Shown here one piece after another: positions 59,469 to 61,381 of a stretch of DNA of 61,381 bases (within the stretch, counting starts at the first letter, position 1; each line of letters opens with the position of its first letter). The position numbers were made by a program, and so were the translations under genes. The notes below the pieces were generated by a model. It saw nothing but the letters and a program-made list of their open reading frames with translations. It searched no databases and had not been told where the DNA came from. The stretch spans positions 1 to 61,381 of the forward strand of contig DATMEW010000070.1 in the NCBI GenBank assembly GCA_035556495.1, in the 5' to 3' direction. The stretch comes from CANKHJ01 sp035556495 (GTDB lineage Bacteria; Pseudomonadota; Alphaproteobacteria; Rhizobiales; Xanthobacteraceae).

Positions 59469-59528
59469 GGATTTCCGGCGGCCGCTTGCGCGGCCTGACC
59501 GGGCAGAACGAGAACAAGGACCACGGCC

Positions 59529-59957
59529 ATGAACCACGGCAAGGCCCGCCGCCGCTTCAACCGCACGTCGGAACATCGCAAGGCGATGTTCGCCAACATG
59601 TGCGCCGCGCTCATCAAGCATGAGCAGATCACCACGACCCTGCCGAAGGCCAAGGACCTTCGCCCCGTCGTCGAGAAGCTCGTGACCCTCGGCAAGCGGG
59701 GCGATCTTCATGCCCGCCGCCAGGCGGTCGCCCAGTTGCGGGACGTCGACATGGTCAGGAAGCTGTTCGAGACCATCGGCCCGCGCTACAAGGAGCGCAA
59801 CGGCGGCTACATCCGCATCATGAAGGCGGGCTTCCGCTACGGCGATTCCGCGCCGGTCGCGGTGATCGAATTCGTGGATCGCGACGTGGATGCCAAGGGG
59901 CAGGATTCCGGCCCGGTGCAGGTCCGCAACGACGAGCAGGAGACCGTCGCCGCCTGA
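59529..59957 (+). CDS. rplQ: 50S ribosomal protein L17
   Basis: 142 residues. NHGKARRRFNRTSEHRKAMF and KELF-like core (YKERNGGYIRIMKAGFRYGD). Last gene of the ribosomal super-cluster. Confidence 0.98.
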   Translation: MNHGKARRRFNRTSEHRKAMFANMCAALIKHEQITTTLPKAKDLRPVVEKLVTLGKRGDLHARRQAVAQLRDVDMVRKLFETIGPRYKERNGGYIRIMKAGFRYGDSAPVAVIEFVDRDVDAKGQDSGPVQVRNDEQETVAA

Positions 59958-60005
59958 TCGGCGTCGGCGAGCCTCGCGACTCGGGAAGATTGCAAGCGAA
60001 GTTTC

Positions 60006-60036
60006 AAGGCGGCGCGCTGCGCCGCCTTTCTTGTTT
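60006..60036 (+). terminator. Terminator of the alpha operon
   Basis: AAGGCGGCGC (60006-60015) pairs with GCGCCGCCTT (60019-60028), followed by TTTCTTGTTT. It closes the S10-spc-alpha cluster. Confidence 0.88.
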
Positions 60037-60185
60037 GGGGCAGGTCTCCACGGGAGGCCCCGCAGGGCGATTTGCAGCCCTATGAAGGGGCGTTTTCGCG
60101 AGGCGCGTTCGGATCGTCCGACTCCGGCAAGGCCCTCAGCGATGCTCCCGGGCTCTCACAGGGGCGCTCCAGCGTCCGGGTGCAG

Positions 60186-60626
60186 CTACCAGCGGACGAG
60201 GTTCAGGGTGGCGGCGGCCAGCACGGCGTAGCGGCCGAATTTGGCGAGCGTCACCAGCGCGATGAATGTCCAGAACGGTTCGCGCAGCACGCCGGCGACG
60301 ACGGTGAGCGGGTCCCCGATCACCGGTGCCCAGCTCAGCAGCAGCGACCAGCGACCGTAGCGGCGATACCAGCCGGACGCCTGATCGAGCCTTTGCGGCG
60401 TTACCGGAAACCAGCGCCGGTCCCGGAACCGGTCGATCTGCCGGCCGAGCCACCAGTTGACGGCCGAGCCGAGCACATTGCCCAAGGTCGCCACCGCCAG
60501 CAGCAGGCCGGGCGAATAGTCGGCCAGCAGCAACCCGATCAGCACGGCTTCGGACTGCATCGGCAGCAGCGTCGCGGCGATCAGGGCGGCGGCGAAAAGC
60601 CCGGCATAGGCCGCAAGATCGGTCAT
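60186..60626 (-). CDS. YqaA-family (DedA/VTT-type) membrane protein
   Basis: 146 residues, about four hydrophobic segments. LLPMQSEAVLIGLLLADYSP, LGNVLGSAVNWWLGRQIDRF and LSWAPVIGDPLTVVAGVLRE fit YqaA, a small SNARE-associated/VTT-fold protein of the inner membrane, possibly in lipid flipping. Convergent with the ribosomal cluster. Confidence 0.88.
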   Translation of the reverse strand: MTDLAAYAGLFAAALIAATLLPMQSEAVLIGLLLADYSPGLLLAVATLGNVLGSAVNWWLGRQIDRFRDRRWFPVTPQRLDQASGWYRRYGRWSLLLSWAPVIGDPLTVVAGVLREPFWTFIALVTLAKFGRYAVLAAATLNLVRW

Positions 60627-60750
60627 TCATATCCCCCGGCGGTCCGGACGATGATCCGGCGGCGCCAATGCCCGCCCGCGCTTCTCACGGATGGGCCGGA
60701 CGCCTATATCAGACCGTGCCGCCAAACCGGATTCGCAAGGGAGCCCCTTC

Positions 60751-61381
60751 ATGCATCGTCCACTCCTTGCCGCCGCGCGCCAGCGCCGCTCCTCGCAGGC
60801 GGCCGCCGTTGCCCTTGCGCTCGGATGCGCTGTCGCTGCCGCATCGCTGCCCGCCGAGGCTCAGGAGCGCCGTCCGCCAACATCCGTGCCGGAGATGCAG
60901 TTGTCCTTCGCGCCGGTCGTGAAGCGCGCCGCGCCGGCGGTCGTGAATGTCTATGCTGCGCGGACGGTCGCAAACCAGAATCCGCTGTTCGACGATCCGA
61001 TCTTCCGGCGCTTCTTCGGCGGGCCGGGCGGCCCGGGCGGTCCCGGCGGGCAGGGTAATAGGGTGCAGTCGCTCGGCTCCGGCGTCATCGTCGATGCGTC
61101 GGGTCTCGTCGTGACCAACAATCACGTCATTGAGGGCGCGACCGAGGTGAAGGTGTCGCTGGCAGACCGCCGCGAGATCGAGGCCGAGATCGTGCTGAAG
61201 GACCCGCGTTCGGACCTTGCGGTGCTCAAGCTCAAGGGCCACGAAAAATTCCCCGTGGTCGAGTTCGCAGATTCCGATGCGCTTCAGGTCGGCGATCTCG
61301 TGCTGGCCATGGGCAATCCGTTCTCGGTCGGCCAGACGGTGACGCACGGCATCGTCTCGGCCGTGGCGCGCACTCAGGTCG
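60751..61381 (+). CDS. Periplasmic serine protease, DegP/HtrA family (5' part)
   Basis: The first 210 codons of a gene cut by the right edge. A long signal peptide (hydrophobic AAAVALALGCAVAAASLPAE, cleavage near AEAQ) is followed by LSFAPVVKRAAPAVVNVYAA, an FFGG-Gly/Pro loop and the protease start. Catalytic His is in VVTNNHVIEGATEV and Asp in DPRSDLAVLKL; the Ser lies beyond the window. GCAAGGGAG stands about 8 bases before ATG 60751. It is a periplasmic quality-control protease/chaperone. Confidence 0.93.
   Translation, partial: MHRPLLAAARQRRSSQAAAVALALGCAVAAASLPAEAQERRPPTSVPEMQLSFAPVVKRAAPAVVNVYAARTVANQNPLFDDPIFRRFFGGPGGPGGPGGQGNRVQSLGSGVIVDASGLVVTNNHVIEGATEVKVSLADRREIEAEIVLKDPRSDLAVLKLKGHEKFPVVEFADSDALQVGDLVLAMGNPFSVGQTVTHGIVSAVARTQV

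Overview
The window is high-GC DNA from an alphaproteobacterium, most likely a member of the Hyphomicrobiales (Rhizobiales). The evidence is the thrB-rnhA-ispH block, a TrcR (DUF1013) cell-cycle regulator, a GapR-type (DUF2312) protein, a coxMN-like alternative oxidase, secreted Tyr/Pro-rich proteins with a VVNQGPVYSGP-type motif, and an intergenic palindromic element of a kind I associate with Bradyrhizobium and Rhodopseudomonas. I cannot name a genus.

Layout. 1-5829: housekeeping genes. These are a peroxiredoxin tail, rnhA, thrB and ispH (minus strand), divergent trcR, then an RsuA-family pseudouridine synthase and an RsmC-like methyltransferase. 5938-15790: an integrative element next to tRNA-Thr(TGT). 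It has a CI/Cro-like switch with four copies or near-copies of one operator palindrome. A leftward operon carries a tRNA-fMet-like gene, a DUF3310-DUF1937 fusion and a GapR homologue. A long rightward chain of tightly packed small genes includes two HNH nucleases and ends in an AlpA-type excisionase and a tyrosine integrase. No capsid, terminase, portal, tail or lysis gene was seen. 16092-21549: an alternative cytochrome c oxidase cluster (subunit II, a fused subunit I/III, CtaG, a CopD-like protein, a small membrane protein) with a DUF2231 gene on the opposite strand. 21847-27166: a GlsB/YeaQ membrane protein, two small secreted proteins, rlmB, an MFS exporter and a ferric-siderophore reductase/PadR pair. 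27312-28047: tRNA-Tyr, tRNA-Gly and tRNA-Trp.

28165-59957 is the translation and transcription super-cluster in classical order: secE-nusG-rplKAJL-rpoBC, rpsLG-fusA-tuf, then S10-spc-alpha through secY, adk, rpoA and rplQ, ending at a clear terminator. After it come a YqaA/DedA-type membrane protein and the start of a periplasmic DegP/HtrA protease cut by the window edge.

The most interesting parts are the element at 5938-15790 (a phage-like control core without virion genes), the oxidase subunit I with Gln where the K-channel Lys is expected, an apparent one-base shift at the start of its subunit II gene, and an AT-rich double palindrome in front of the PadR/siderophore-reductase operon. 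All family assignments come from reading the sequence; no database search was run.
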